Assembly (NCBI GenBank): GCA_910589415.1
Contig: OU342638.1
Location: 14,238,014 to 14,302,013, forward strand
Reading direction: 5' to 3'
DNA length: 64,000 bases
Source of the DNA: Malachius bipustulatus
Taxonomy: Eukaryota; Arthropoda; Insecta; Coleoptera; Melyridae
How positions within the stretch are numbered: the first letter of the stretch is position 1; each line of letters opens with the position of its first letter. The translations under genes and the position numbers were made by a program. Positions 54,017 to 64,000 of this stretch are shown one piece after another. The notes under the pieces are model-generated. The model saw only the letters and a list, made by a program, of their open reading frames with translations. It searched no databases and had not been told where the DNA came from.

Positions 54017-57000
54017 GTATGTACATATTATTTTGTTTAAATAATAGAGTAATGGGCACCTAAATGAACGGTTTTATCTCGTTCACTATAAGAATTGCAG
54101 TCATACCATTTTCTGAAAATAATTAACGACTGAGCGACATTGATTCGGAATTTTTGAGTGCAGTGGGATTCTTCGTTGTTGCAGAACAATTAATGTCTAA
54201 AGTTCTAAAGCAACAAAATATTCGGAATGAACAATTCTTTGAAATTGTGTTTCAATGTAACGAAGCCACCCCGGGCCTCCTCGTCTGTCGCAAAAAGCAA
54301 CTATGATCGTCTATTTACCCCTATAATAGGACCGCTGTGATTTCTTTCGTTGTGTATATCGTAGTCACCCTTGCTCATTGATAGAGGTATGCCAGGATTA
54401 GTATGGCCGAAACGGATGCGCGAAAGAACCTACTGTGGCTCATTGGAAACTGGATTTTCATTTTTCGTGGCTGATTTGAATTTCTTTCGGAAAAGCGGGG
54501 AAATTAACTGAGACTTGTTGTCAACTGTGGACTTCCTGTCAGATGTCTAAAAGCGAACGATGAGCGAGAGAATTCGTTTGCAGAGAGCGTAAAATGGTGA
54601 AGGGCGAGAGGGGCTGTGATTTTGCATGGAGAGTATAAAACAATGTGTAATGTACATTTTGTACTTACTGGCTAAATGCCAGCGACCCGGGGACAACGCG
54701 TTGCGCGCGTCGCATGAGTGAGTGATGATGGTGGCTTTTAGTTCGGTCGGTCGACGGCGGTGCAAGCTGCTGGCTGGAGGTCTCGAGTTCGCCGACCTCG
54801 ACTGTCGACTTTCAATCCGGTACGCCGATACCTGAGATTTCATTCCCCTTTTCTCTCCTGGAGTTCGCTGAAAGAAGATCGTTTCCGCAAAACACCTGCA
54901 ATTTTTACCGAAATGGCGTCGTGAATAATTCACGTAAAATACCTCAGACATCCTACACGTTTTTGGTTTGGTGAGTGATCTAAAATGGTTCCTTTATTTC
55001 TACTTAAATTATGCAGATCATATTTCCTTTAATGCAATATGCTACTTTAATTTTTAATCCGATCGAGTTTCGCTCAATGGCTACCCGCATGTAAAAATTG
55101 TTGATCACCTGTTTGATCTTAATTCTCTTGAGGATGGGACGTAATTTTATGTACCCTTTGTAGGCCAGACTCGATCGGACCGTGAATATAATTTAGAGTG
55201 TGTCTGATACGGACTGAACTTTCAGGTTTTCTCCTACGGAGCATTTTTCCCTACGGAAGCACTTTTTCCCTACGGAAGCACTTTTTCCCTACGGGGCACA
55301 TTTTTTACGAACAGCCAGGATCATCCCTCCGACTAGCCAGGATCTTTATTCGAACAACCAGGATCATTCTTCCGACCAGCCAGGATCATTCCTACAGAAG
55401 CTGACTTGACTCCAGCCCTCGTCAGAATCACCCAGATAAGTGCCTCGTTGACCATATTTATCAGACCGCTTCATTCTGCGCAACTTAACACTCTTGTTTA
55501 TAATGAATTGTTAACCACGCTCAAGAGCTTCACTGGATAATAATTGTGATTTTTTTAATAAAGAGTACCTGTTGTTCTGCTGACCTGCGTGTTATTGTTG
55601 ACCTTCTTAGACTAGCGACTCAACCCACGACCCTTGTTGTCTTTTATTTGTCTCATGCTCTCAACGGTTATTTTTCCCCTCTAGGGTAAAATAATTCGTT
55701 TCAAATGGAAAGCGAATGATGGATCCCTTTCATACATCTTTCACACTCCAATCCATTTCGGATTCCACTCTTTTGCATCCCTGTGCTTTCTTATTATTTC
55801 GTTTTGCTTTTGTTTCATTTCTTTGATTTCATTTCAAACATCTGCTCGAATTAATTAAAGAATACAACCACTTTGGTTACAGACTACCCGGGATATGGCG
55901 GGAATGTCTGTCTGTTTACCTACTCAATGATTTTCTTTACCTTATTTCCTTTACCTAGTTTCTTTGATTTCATTTCAAGCAACAGCTCGAATTAATTAAA
56001 GAAGACAACCGTTTTGGTTACAGACTACCCGGGATGTGGCGGGAATGTCTGTGTGTTTACCTATTCAATAATTATTGAATTCTCATTTTGTTTTAATGAG
56101 CTTTACTCGTTGACTCGGCTCCTCCTTTCGTTTGGGAATTTTTATGAGCGTTTATTGTTGTGGGCTTTACCCTGATACACAGGCATTCCACCCTGCATTT
56201 ATGACCACTTGTTTGTTGGTCGAGTTTCTAGCTTGACTTGGATGTCGAGAGCAATGTTGCCATGTTTGTTTTGATTACTACCTCCTCTTTGAACGTGATA
56301 TGAATGTCTTTCCAATTGCTTTTTCAATTGTGAAAGCGTGGTTTTCCTGAATTAACGTCATACTCATGATAGTTGTTTTAACTCATTTCGTGTATTTGTT
56401 GTGTCGTTGTTTTGCCTCATGGGCTACCTTTATTTGGCCTCTTTTGGACCGTCAATACCTAATTGCCCTGCGGCTACCTTTTTGTTCTACCTGTCCTAGC
56501 GAGGCGATGAGTTAATATACCTGATCATTTCGAATATGACGTTTTTTTGGCAATTCGCAGTTTCTTGTGGTTTTTGCTATTTTAAATGCGATGACCAACT
56601 GACCAAATTAGACCGCTATTCTATAATTATTCCTCAGGGTTCCCGTGGGCTTGCCTGGGTAATAATTGAATGCTGGAATTTTTATGAATAGGTACCTATA
56701 TTGGAGCCGGTGGGTTTTATAATCGAGACCAACCATCGATTTCACCGTGGTCCAAGGTTTTTACCCCTAACACCTGTTTAGAATGCAGATAACTCAGTCC
56801 AGACTGGCAATAACATTTTATAGCAATTTTCTGCGGAGTTTGTTTTTAAATTTTGAATGGAGTTGACATTCGTATGATGTGCTAAAGGAGTTTTGTTTTG
56901 ATTGATTTTGATTGGCTTTTCACATACTCGAGACTACTTTGAGTTGCTTTGAATTCCTATTTGCTGAATAGCAATTGATAATCCGATATTTAGTTCGGTT

Positions 57001-58099
57001 GTTGTATTTCCTGATATTTGATGAACAGGTATTACACCTGATAGCCCTACCTTGGTTTGTGCTACTCTATCCTACAACTGCGGGTGCTTTATTGCCCCGT
57101 TGCTTGCTCCGATTTCCATTTTGAAGAGTCATGCTCTTTTACCGGTTACCCGAGGTCTTCATCTGGACTTCGAGATGAATCCCTCCCCCAACGTGTGGTA
57201 ATCGAGTACCTATTATAAATCCTAATCGTGTGTTGTATTGGAACTGGTATTTCCTGGTATGTGGTGAGCTGGTGCTACACCCGACAACCCTGTCTTGGTT
57301 TCTCTGTTCTATCCTACTCTATATCTGAGGGTGCTATGCTCTGGCGGCAACTATGATCTTCATTCATGGTGCTATACAATGGTAGGAATTGCTAACTTTC
57401 ACTTTCTTGAAGTCGTATAATTTAAAGGGACAGATTCTTGTCTTTTATTTGTTTGATTCTTCATCTGCACTAAATAAACTCGGACTCTTTGAGAAATCTG
57501 ATGATTGTTTTATTAATTTCGTTGTCAATTCCTAACTTGGATTATTTCTGATAATGGGCCGTTTTATTTATTCACAGCTTATTAATTCCTGACCTGGGTT
57601 TGATTTTCCTCCTAGCTCTATCTCGATTTCCTATACCGTGATGAAGTAGGTACTTAATATTATTGGTGCTGCCGTCTGTTTCTTTACTAATTGTTTTGCC
57701 TGATTTAAAATGGGACTTGCATACGTGACTGTTGCGAATCGGTTTCATTGTTTTTCGTTGTTGGAAATGTTGTTGAAATGAGAACTGCCCTAACTATTTT
57801 CTCAATGGATTTTCCCTATTTGTGAAGGAAATTCCCTCAGAATATGCGCTTTGACGTCTACTAGTGAATTGGTTCGAAGAGAATTTGCCAACTGCGAGTA
57901 TTATTGAGTTGTTTCGAGATGCGCTGCAAATTAATTGGATTTCCACGGAAGTTTTTCTAGGGTAGATGGAGGAAATTTAACCGGAGTCCGCTTATCGCCA
58001 TCTCTAGCTAAATTATATGAAGGGAGTTAGAATTGTGGTGTATAATTTGCGTAAATTGGTGTTGAACCTTATTGGGTCTCAACTGGAATTTTTCTAAGG
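54017..58099 (+). other. Odorant-receptor intron 5, 5' part, with tandem repeats
   Basis: No gene is supported. Visible repeats are ACTTTTTCCCTACGGAAGC units at 55240-55300, CCAGGATC-containing units of about 29 bp (four copies) at 55308-55396, a direct repeat of about 112 bp at 55819-55930 and 55960-56072, and a diverged pair around 57000-57110 and 57235-57350. AATAAA at about 55557 after a T-rich stretch could be an old LTR poly-A site. The 134-codon minus frame at 54547 has no recognisable features. Confidence 0.5.
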
Positions 58100-59470
58100 T
58101 AGATAAATGCCCCTATAATTTTTGCATGCTTTTTTATCGCCCCTTTTGTAAATGGAACTTATGCTATATTCCAGTCTTCTGGGATATTATCGCCGTTAAC
58201 CAAGCATCTATTGAATAGGTGTGCCGTAGCTTCTAATAGCGTGACCGGAGTCCATGTTTGATTAGCTCAAAGTGGATGTTTCCAGGCCGGCAGTCTTACC
58301 GTTTTTTTTTCAGAGCTTTCTTTCTTTCTTTTATCGTTATTTGGACCACTTCTTGATTTCCCACTCTTTGATGTCTATGGTCATAACTTTGAATGTTTCT
58401 CTATTTTCCGTTAGAAGTGTTTTATAGTAGTCTACCCACTGTCTCACGCCTATCATGTTCAACCTACTATGTCGTTTCCCTTCCTTTCTTAAATTTCTTA
58501 TAGTTTTCCAGGCTTAGGCCACTCTTGTTCCTCTCATGTATCTGCCTACCTCTTCAAACCTCCGTTCCCACATTTTGTTCTCACTCTTCTTACTTCCTTT
58601 TTAACCTCTCTATTCCATCTGGCATACGTTCTTCGATCCTCTCCTCTACCTGTACTTAGCCAGGTGTTATAAGCTTTCTTTTTCTCTTCGATAAGGTCAT
58701 CTGTCTTTTGCGAATACCACCCAGGATTTTCCTTATTCTGGTCCTCTTTATAGCCCAGAGCTTCTTTCGCCGCTTCATGAATGTATTCTTTAATCTGCCC
58801 ATATATTTGTTCCACACCTACGTTTGTACATTGTATCCTTTGTAGTTTGTTAGCTAGTCTTATTTTGTATAGAAACTGAACTGACTCTTGTTTAAGACTT
58901 TCAAAGTTATATTTGTATTCTTTCGCATTGTTCTTATGTTGTTATTGATTATTCTCTACAGTGGTAATTTTCTTTCTGTAGTTCACTATTATGTTGGCCA
59001 CGACTATGCGATGATCCGACCCACATTCTGGTCCACGGTGTACCCTCACGTCTGTTGTTTTTAGCTTCGAATGCTGATGGCTTTGGATTACATAATCAAT
59101 TATTGACCGCAACCCTCTGGTCGTTTGTACCCAGGTAAATTTATGGATGTCTTTATGAGGAAAATATCCATTCATTATTTTTAGAGACGTGGTCTCACAG
59201 AACTCCCTAAAACGTTCCCCATTATCGTTTTTTGCAGCTTCTCCATACCTTCCTACTACGTCACTATTTTCCTCTATTTCAGTTCGCCTGTTTAAGTGTA
59301 CTCCTAATATGAGTATTTCTTTATTATCCCTGATGCTTGTCACCACAGTCAAAAGTTTTTCATAAAATGTATCTTTAATAGTTGCGTCTGCATCGTCTCT
59401 AGGTGCATACACATCTACTATTACCATCTGATTACTATCTTTATTTAATTCCACCGTTATTATCTATTCA
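58100..59470 (-). pseudogene. Non-LTR retrotransposon endonuclease and early RT region
   Basis: Minus-strand frame 58942-59454 encodes an APE-type endonuclease. It shows VDVYAPRDDADA, LILGVHLNRRTEI (catalytic Asp/Asn region altered to H), then RSIIDYVIQ and CGSDHRIVVANI. A linker region continues at 58546-58815 (GWYSQKTDDLIEEKKKAYNT), and scraps resembling the start of the reverse transcriptase (LLEATAHLFNRCLVNGDNIP, YRG) extend to about 58100 with frameshifts. It looks like an RTE/jockey-like element related to the common insect craniofacial-development-protein-2-like sequences. It is degenerate. Confidence 0.7.
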
Positions 59471-60247
59471 TCCACTTCTTCCCGCATCCTTACCTGACCT
59501 GACCTGACCTAGCTACTGCATCCTTCGGTACACCACTATAAAAATGTATGCATTCCCCGATGGTATCATTTCCTTTTCCCTTTTTTTCTTGGTTTCAGTG
59601 AAGACGCATACATCTATTTTCATGTTGTTTAGTTCTTGGAAGACCCCTCTACTAGTTTCGTTCCCAAACCTTGTATGTTCCATGTTCCAAATTTCATAGT
59701 TCTTTTCCTTAGCTTTTGTCGTATCCTAGAGCCATCCTTATTCCGAGGCGATTTATCGAAATTTTTAGCACTTCATGTTTTTTTTCTGAATGGCGAGTCG
59801 CTAGCACGCCGATTCAACCTCCAGACTGTAGGGCCAGGATTTTCTATCGGGGTTTTCTCCCTTAGCTGATTTTCTCCCTTAGCTGATATGTTCCAGTTAT
59901 TTGTAATGTACCAGAAACTCGCCCTTCGCCCTCTCTCGTTCGCTACATAACATACACCCATAGTATGCCATGGACCCAGCAGTTACGCGAGATATTAGTA
60001 TCTCTTCGGGGACGTGAGAGTAGGATTTGTTGGCAGAGCTGGGGATACAAATAGATGAACAGCAGGCAAACAACTCTGTTGTTTTCCGACGTCAAGGTAA
60101 TCATAGCATGTGAGGAATACGATGCGGACTATATGTTTTAGGAAATTAGAGGAAGAGTTATGAGAAATGTGTAGCATCTCAATTTAGACGTTCCCCGCTT
60201 AACAGGAATACTGATAAATGGTATCTTATAAATGGTAAATCAAATTT

Positions 60248-60911
60248 CTTCCAAAGGTTCCGACGTCTAAATATAAACATCGATAAAACGGAATATATGA
60301 AGATAGGAGACACACAAAAAGAAGACCCCGCAGACTTACAACTACATAGACTTAAGAAATGTAACAAGTTTAAATACCTGGGAAGTATTATTTCAGAGGA
60401 CGGAACAACAAGAAGTGATATTAAAGATAGGGCACAGCAAGGGAGGAAGTTTATTCGTTTACTAAACTCAGTACTCTGGTCAAACAAGATGAGGCTCCAA
60501 ACTAAAATGACGATCTACACAACCATTGTAGAGCCTATTTTAACTTACGGATGCGAATGCTGGCAACTTCCAGAAAAAGAGAAGAAGATGATAGAGACTA
60601 TAGAGATGGACTTCTTAAGGAGATCGTGTAATATTTTTAGAATGCAGCACGTTAGAAACGAAGATATAAGAAGGAAAACTGGGCGTATATTTACAACAGC
60701 AGAAAGAGTAGAATCCAGACAACTTATATGGTATATTCACGTAATGAGGATGAACGAGACGAGATGGTCAAAAAAGGCCTTGGTGTGCAAACCACAAAAG
60801 AGAAGAAGAAGAGGAAGACCGACAACACAATGGAGAGAAGGGTTCGAAAAATGTATGAGAGATCGAGCTGTTAAGGACGATGACTGGAAGGATAGGGTAT
60901 TGGTATTTTAA
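60248..60911 (+). pseudogene. Non-LTR retrotransposon RT C-terminal fragment
   Basis: The + strand encodes NIDKTEYMKIGDTQ, then FKYLGSIISEDGTTRSDIK, RLQTKMTIYTTIVEPILTYG and a basic RRRRGRPTTQWREGFEK tail ending at a stop. This is the palm-to-thumb end of an RTE-like reverse transcriptase. It is uninterrupted for 204 codons but has no 5' part and lies opposite in orientation to the endonuclease fragment at 58.9-59.5 kb. Confidence 0.75.
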
Positions 60912-60994
60912 CTAAATGTGAGAGATGGTCTATGTGGTCCCAAACACTGAAACCAGCGGGCTTATTGTATTTCTCACAGTTAGATTTCCCTTGA

Positions 60995-61270
60995 TTAGAA
61001 GAGCTCCGTTCCTTTGACGAGGTTCAGCATTCCGCTAACCAAGGTCTTTTCCGCTAGCAGGCTCCCGGGGCTGAGTGGTCCCAGGACCGCATAGCGTGCT
61101 CGTACGAGTGCTGGACACTTGAATATCTGAGAAGCTGTCTCATCTTCTTCATTGCAGAGTCTACAAACTGGTTCTTCTGTGTATATTCCAAGCTTATGTA
61201 GGTGCACTCTTAGGTGGCAGTGTCCGGTGATTGTGCAGCTGTCGTACTCGCTGGTCTTGTAGCACTGGTA
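60995..61270 (-). pseudogene. LINE C-terminal RNase H/zinc-finger fragment
   Basis: The minus strand encodes YDSCTITGHCHLRVHLHKLG, then PVCRLCNEEDETASQIFKCP and a tail to the TGA region at 60995. This is the CxxC...C end of an R1/jockey-type ORF2, continuing upstream of the first ATG. No full element is present. Confidence 0.65.
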
Positions 61271-61730
61271 CTTCCCTGCGAGTCCGCACAGCTGTGTGAT
61301 TCTACTTGCATAGGTTCCAGGGTGGTATGGCTTTGGGGGCCTGCCACATCCTGTGAATCCATGTTAAGTACTGAGGTTTCTCCTTGTGGAAGTCCCTCAG
61401 TTGTTTGTTTGGTTTCTTCTTTGGTTTCCATTCTGGTCCCACGAGAATTTTGGAAACACCATGTTATGGCATATTTGAATGTTGTTATCAGTTCTGATCA
61501 ACTTTTTTAAGTAACAGATTTGATATTGATTGACATAAAGGTACTTTACTCTTTGGAAAAATTTATTTTCGTAATGTGTTGTCAATATTGTAGGTGTAGT
61601 CCTCAATATTGTATTTTCTTATTGAAAATTTTTATGAAAAATACACAATAAAATGTCTCAAATATCATAAAACTGACGTGTCACTTGACATCCGTATTTT
61701 AATTATTCTAATGATGTCTTTTTGTTTTAG

Positions 61731-61784
61731 ACATGGAAACAAACGTACTCCTATATCACAATATTATTGAAATTTTTGAAATGA
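61731..61784 (+). CDS. Insect odorant receptor, terminal exon
   Basis: After the strong acceptor TCTTTTTGTTTTAG at 61717-61730, 17 codons (TWKQTYSYITILLKFLK) and a TGA follow. A short last exon encoding a (T/S)YSY(F/I)T-type end is characteristic of insect odorant-receptor genes, and phase 0 matches the preceding exon. This closes the gene. Confidence 0.88.
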   Translation, partial: TWKQTYSYITILLKFLK

Positions 61785-63585
61785 GTTCAGCGTTCTAATC
61801 TATGCAAAAAATGTATGGAGTCAAGGTTTACTATACATAGTAAAATCATGTGTAATTATTACCATATACAGGCTGAACCCGAAATGGGCGGACACGGTAT
61901 ACAGGAGTGTTGTAGAGGATGTTTAGAAAGATTATAGGCACAATAGAGGCAGACATCTGGTTCATTAACAGGTGTCTACATGAAGATCTCACACCTACCT
62001 TTGCGAGAGTTAAAATATTCAAGTCAAGAACATTTTGCAAGTATTGAATAAGAAAATTTCACGCCATCAATTTTAAGCCAATAAGGTACGAGCATTGCTT
62101 ACCGTTGCCATGGTTATTTGTGTATTATATCGGAAATTTTCTCCTGCTGGGGTAAGCTGGAGAGTATTATAGTGGAAATTTTTTGACGTTTAAAAGTGAC
62201 AACCTGGAACCTTATGAACGTCAACTGTTGACTGTTGCGGTTATTAATATTAATCAACCAATGCGTTTTGTTAAAGTTTCTATTGTAATTTAATATTAAA
62301 GTGATGTTTTCGCGTATTACCACGTATATGAAATCATGGATTTACTATCGAAAAAATGATCTGAAGAAACATTTACCTAATTTAGTAATTCTACTTGAAA
62401 TAGATAGGGGTACTTACATAATTTTTCGGATTAACTCACGGCGAATTCATGGGGGTTCGGCCACTTTATCTTTATAATTATTAATTGTATGGCACTTTTT
62501 ATTGGTAGAATCCATCTGCTGAGCAAATCCTTGCGCTTTGGAAAGAATGGCATCTAATCAACACTAATCATAATTACTATTATACCGCAATTGTCGACTT
62601 ATCATTATCAAAAACCACACTCGGCTGGTGAAGTTTAGAAACTAAAATTTGTGTTTGACAGCGCTAATAATGGCGGCGCGCAGTTATTAAACGTCAGTTT
62701 GGCGTTGTCACGTGATTATGTTACGCCTCTATGTCATTTTTATTTAACAATTAAATTGTAATTTTTCTATTCAAAACTAATTTTGTTGTGAAATTTTCTT
62801 TCCAAATACCACTCGAAATCAAATTATACCAGGAAATTTTGTTCTCGCTTACGAATATTTTAAGAAAATTATCCCTCGCCTTCGGCTCGCGATAATTTTC
62901 AAAATATTCGTGAGCTCGAAAAAATTTCCGGAAATAATTTGACCTCTAGTGGTATTACATGTGAAAATTTCAAGGGAATTAATTTCAGGTCAATTCAGGA
63001 GGCACTACAGTAATCTCAATTTCTTCAATTGCAAATTTAAGACCTTCTGGATTCTTGGAAGGGCAGAACAAGTCCGCTGCACTCAGGAATCAGGTGGCCC
63101 ATTGTGCTTCCTGTTTTCCCTAGTGGCCCCGCTCCCTAGCTTGATACCTTATACAACCCCTTTCAGCCGTAAGCAGACAAATCACAGTTTTCGCATTAGA
63201 ACAAAAAACCTTACCGGTGTCAATTTAACATCTAATTCATTTCACTTAATAAATAAATATCTTAATCAGGGAGTGTTTATTTGCAATAAAAAGATGTACA
63301 GGGTGACTTAATTTTGATGGTTTAATAGGGAATCTTCATAACTTAGTAGATACAGGAAAATTTAAAACTTTTTTTTCGAGAAAACGTCAATGGTGAAAAC
63401 TAAAATACTCTACCGTCTTCGATCTGTATTTTTGCATAAAGGGTGATTGGCTAAAGGACTGGCACCTAGGCCTCCATTCGACCCTTTGTATCTCCTCTCG
63501 AGTCGAGTAAGTCCTACCAGTCTCCCTTCATTATCCCATAAGTCCCATAACCCTCCTTGTTATAATCTGTGTGCCGGTCCCATTG
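61785..63585. other. Downstream non-coding DNA with a hairpin
   Basis: No gene is supported. A long imperfect hairpin at about 62805-62955 pairs CCAAATACCACTCGAAATC... with its complement around CTCGCCTTCGGCTCGCGA and looks like a MITE. The rest is AT-rich. Confidence 0.5.
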
Positions 63586-63830
63586 TCATTTTGCCATTTC
63601 CTCTAGATGTAAGTGTAGAGGAGGCAGGTTCAGTGCAGCCTCTAATAGGCTAGTTGGGGTGGTATTCATAACACCTGCTATGGATAGGTATGTCATTTTT
63701 CGGACACGTTCCAGTTGTACTTTAGCTGTGACTTGTCTCGTTTTGGGCCACCAGACAAGTGAGGCATAGCATAACTGCATTGGTCTTACTATTGCAGTGC
63801 ATATCCACAGAGATTTTTGGTGACAGACCT
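63586..63830 (-). pseudogene. LINE ORF2 RNase H-proximal fragment
   Basis: The minus strand encodes LCYASLVWWPKTRQVTAK, then RVRKMTYLSIAGVMNTTPTS and LNLPPLHLHLEEMAK, the region joining reverse transcriptase and RNase H in R1/jockey-type elements. The open frame probably extends upstream to about 63830. It is cut on both sides. Confidence 0.7.
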
Positions 63831-64000
63831 CATGTTTTTCCTATCACATAATCATTATACCGTGTTTGTCGACTCTCGTAAGTTGTTCTCCCGCGGCAAC
63901 GACTTAGGCAGAGTGGATGATGTGATAAATATTCCTGGTATCAACGTTTCAAATGTAACGAGTGCAGTTGGTAAATTACGGGTGTGTGAATAATATACGG

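Noticed and set aside
54547..54951. 134-codon minus frame in intron 5
   Set aside because: It is Arg/Ser-rich without recognisable motifs and has no exon signals or homologous neighbours.

Overview
The window is insect nuclear DNA: AT-rich, crowded with transposons, and carrying a spliced odorant-receptor gene of the insect 7tm_6 family. The order is not resolved; a beetle is plausible but this is inference.

Host gene. Six coding exons on the + strand join in perfect phase: 3172-3370, 5704-6256, 50254-50353, 53683-53772, 53861-54016 and 61731-61784. They give about 382 residues, ending in the conserved odorant-receptor C-terminus. A very short first exon with the start codon is probably missing from my model. 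The second intron (6257-50253) is about 44 kb and holds almost everything else of interest.

Nested elements in that intron. An outer MITE-like element (ends at 9768 and 47183) was split by a Polinton/Maverick (adintovirus-like) element at 10128-46962. The Polinton has about 950-bp terminal inverted repeats (TIRs), 5'-AG...CT-3' ends and a 6-bp target duplication ATGAAT. It has the full Polinton set: protein-primed DNA polymerase B, retrovirus-like integrase with chromodomain, packaging ATPase, adenain-type protease, a phospholipase-A2 capsid component, minor and major capsid proteins, and several unrecognised genes. The polymerase, the ATPase and at least two unrecognised genes carry frameshifts, so this copy is recent but decaying. 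A mariner-superfamily transposon (14247-16427, TA duplication, about 443-bp TIRs, intact transposase) sits in its non-coding region.

Foldback element. A 14.2-kb foldback element (32544-46784, 9-bp duplication TTACATGTG) is inserted inside the Polinton's right TIR, cutting it in two; the left TIR preserves the empty site. Each arm carries 347-bp tandem units, 2 in the left arm and 10 in the right. Each unit looks like a 243-nt, phase-0 exon encoding 81 residues with good splice sites. Only the outermost unit has a start codon, and a short terminal exon with a stop follows the innermost unit. This predicts an exon-array gene of unknown function, with arm-specific repeat number, inside the TIRs of a foldback transposon. 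It is the most unusual object in the window. A perfect-looking 3438-bp tandem duplication (31933-35370 and 35391-38828) repeats the Polinton/foldback junction and may be real or an assembly artefact.

Remainder. The flanks contain MITEs and palindromes, degenerate non-LTR retrotransposon pieces (48.0-49.7, 58.1-61.3 and 63.6-63.8 kb), a gypsy-like gag remnant (52.9-53.3 kb) and unassigned intronic DNA. I see no tRNA, rRNA or CRISPR.
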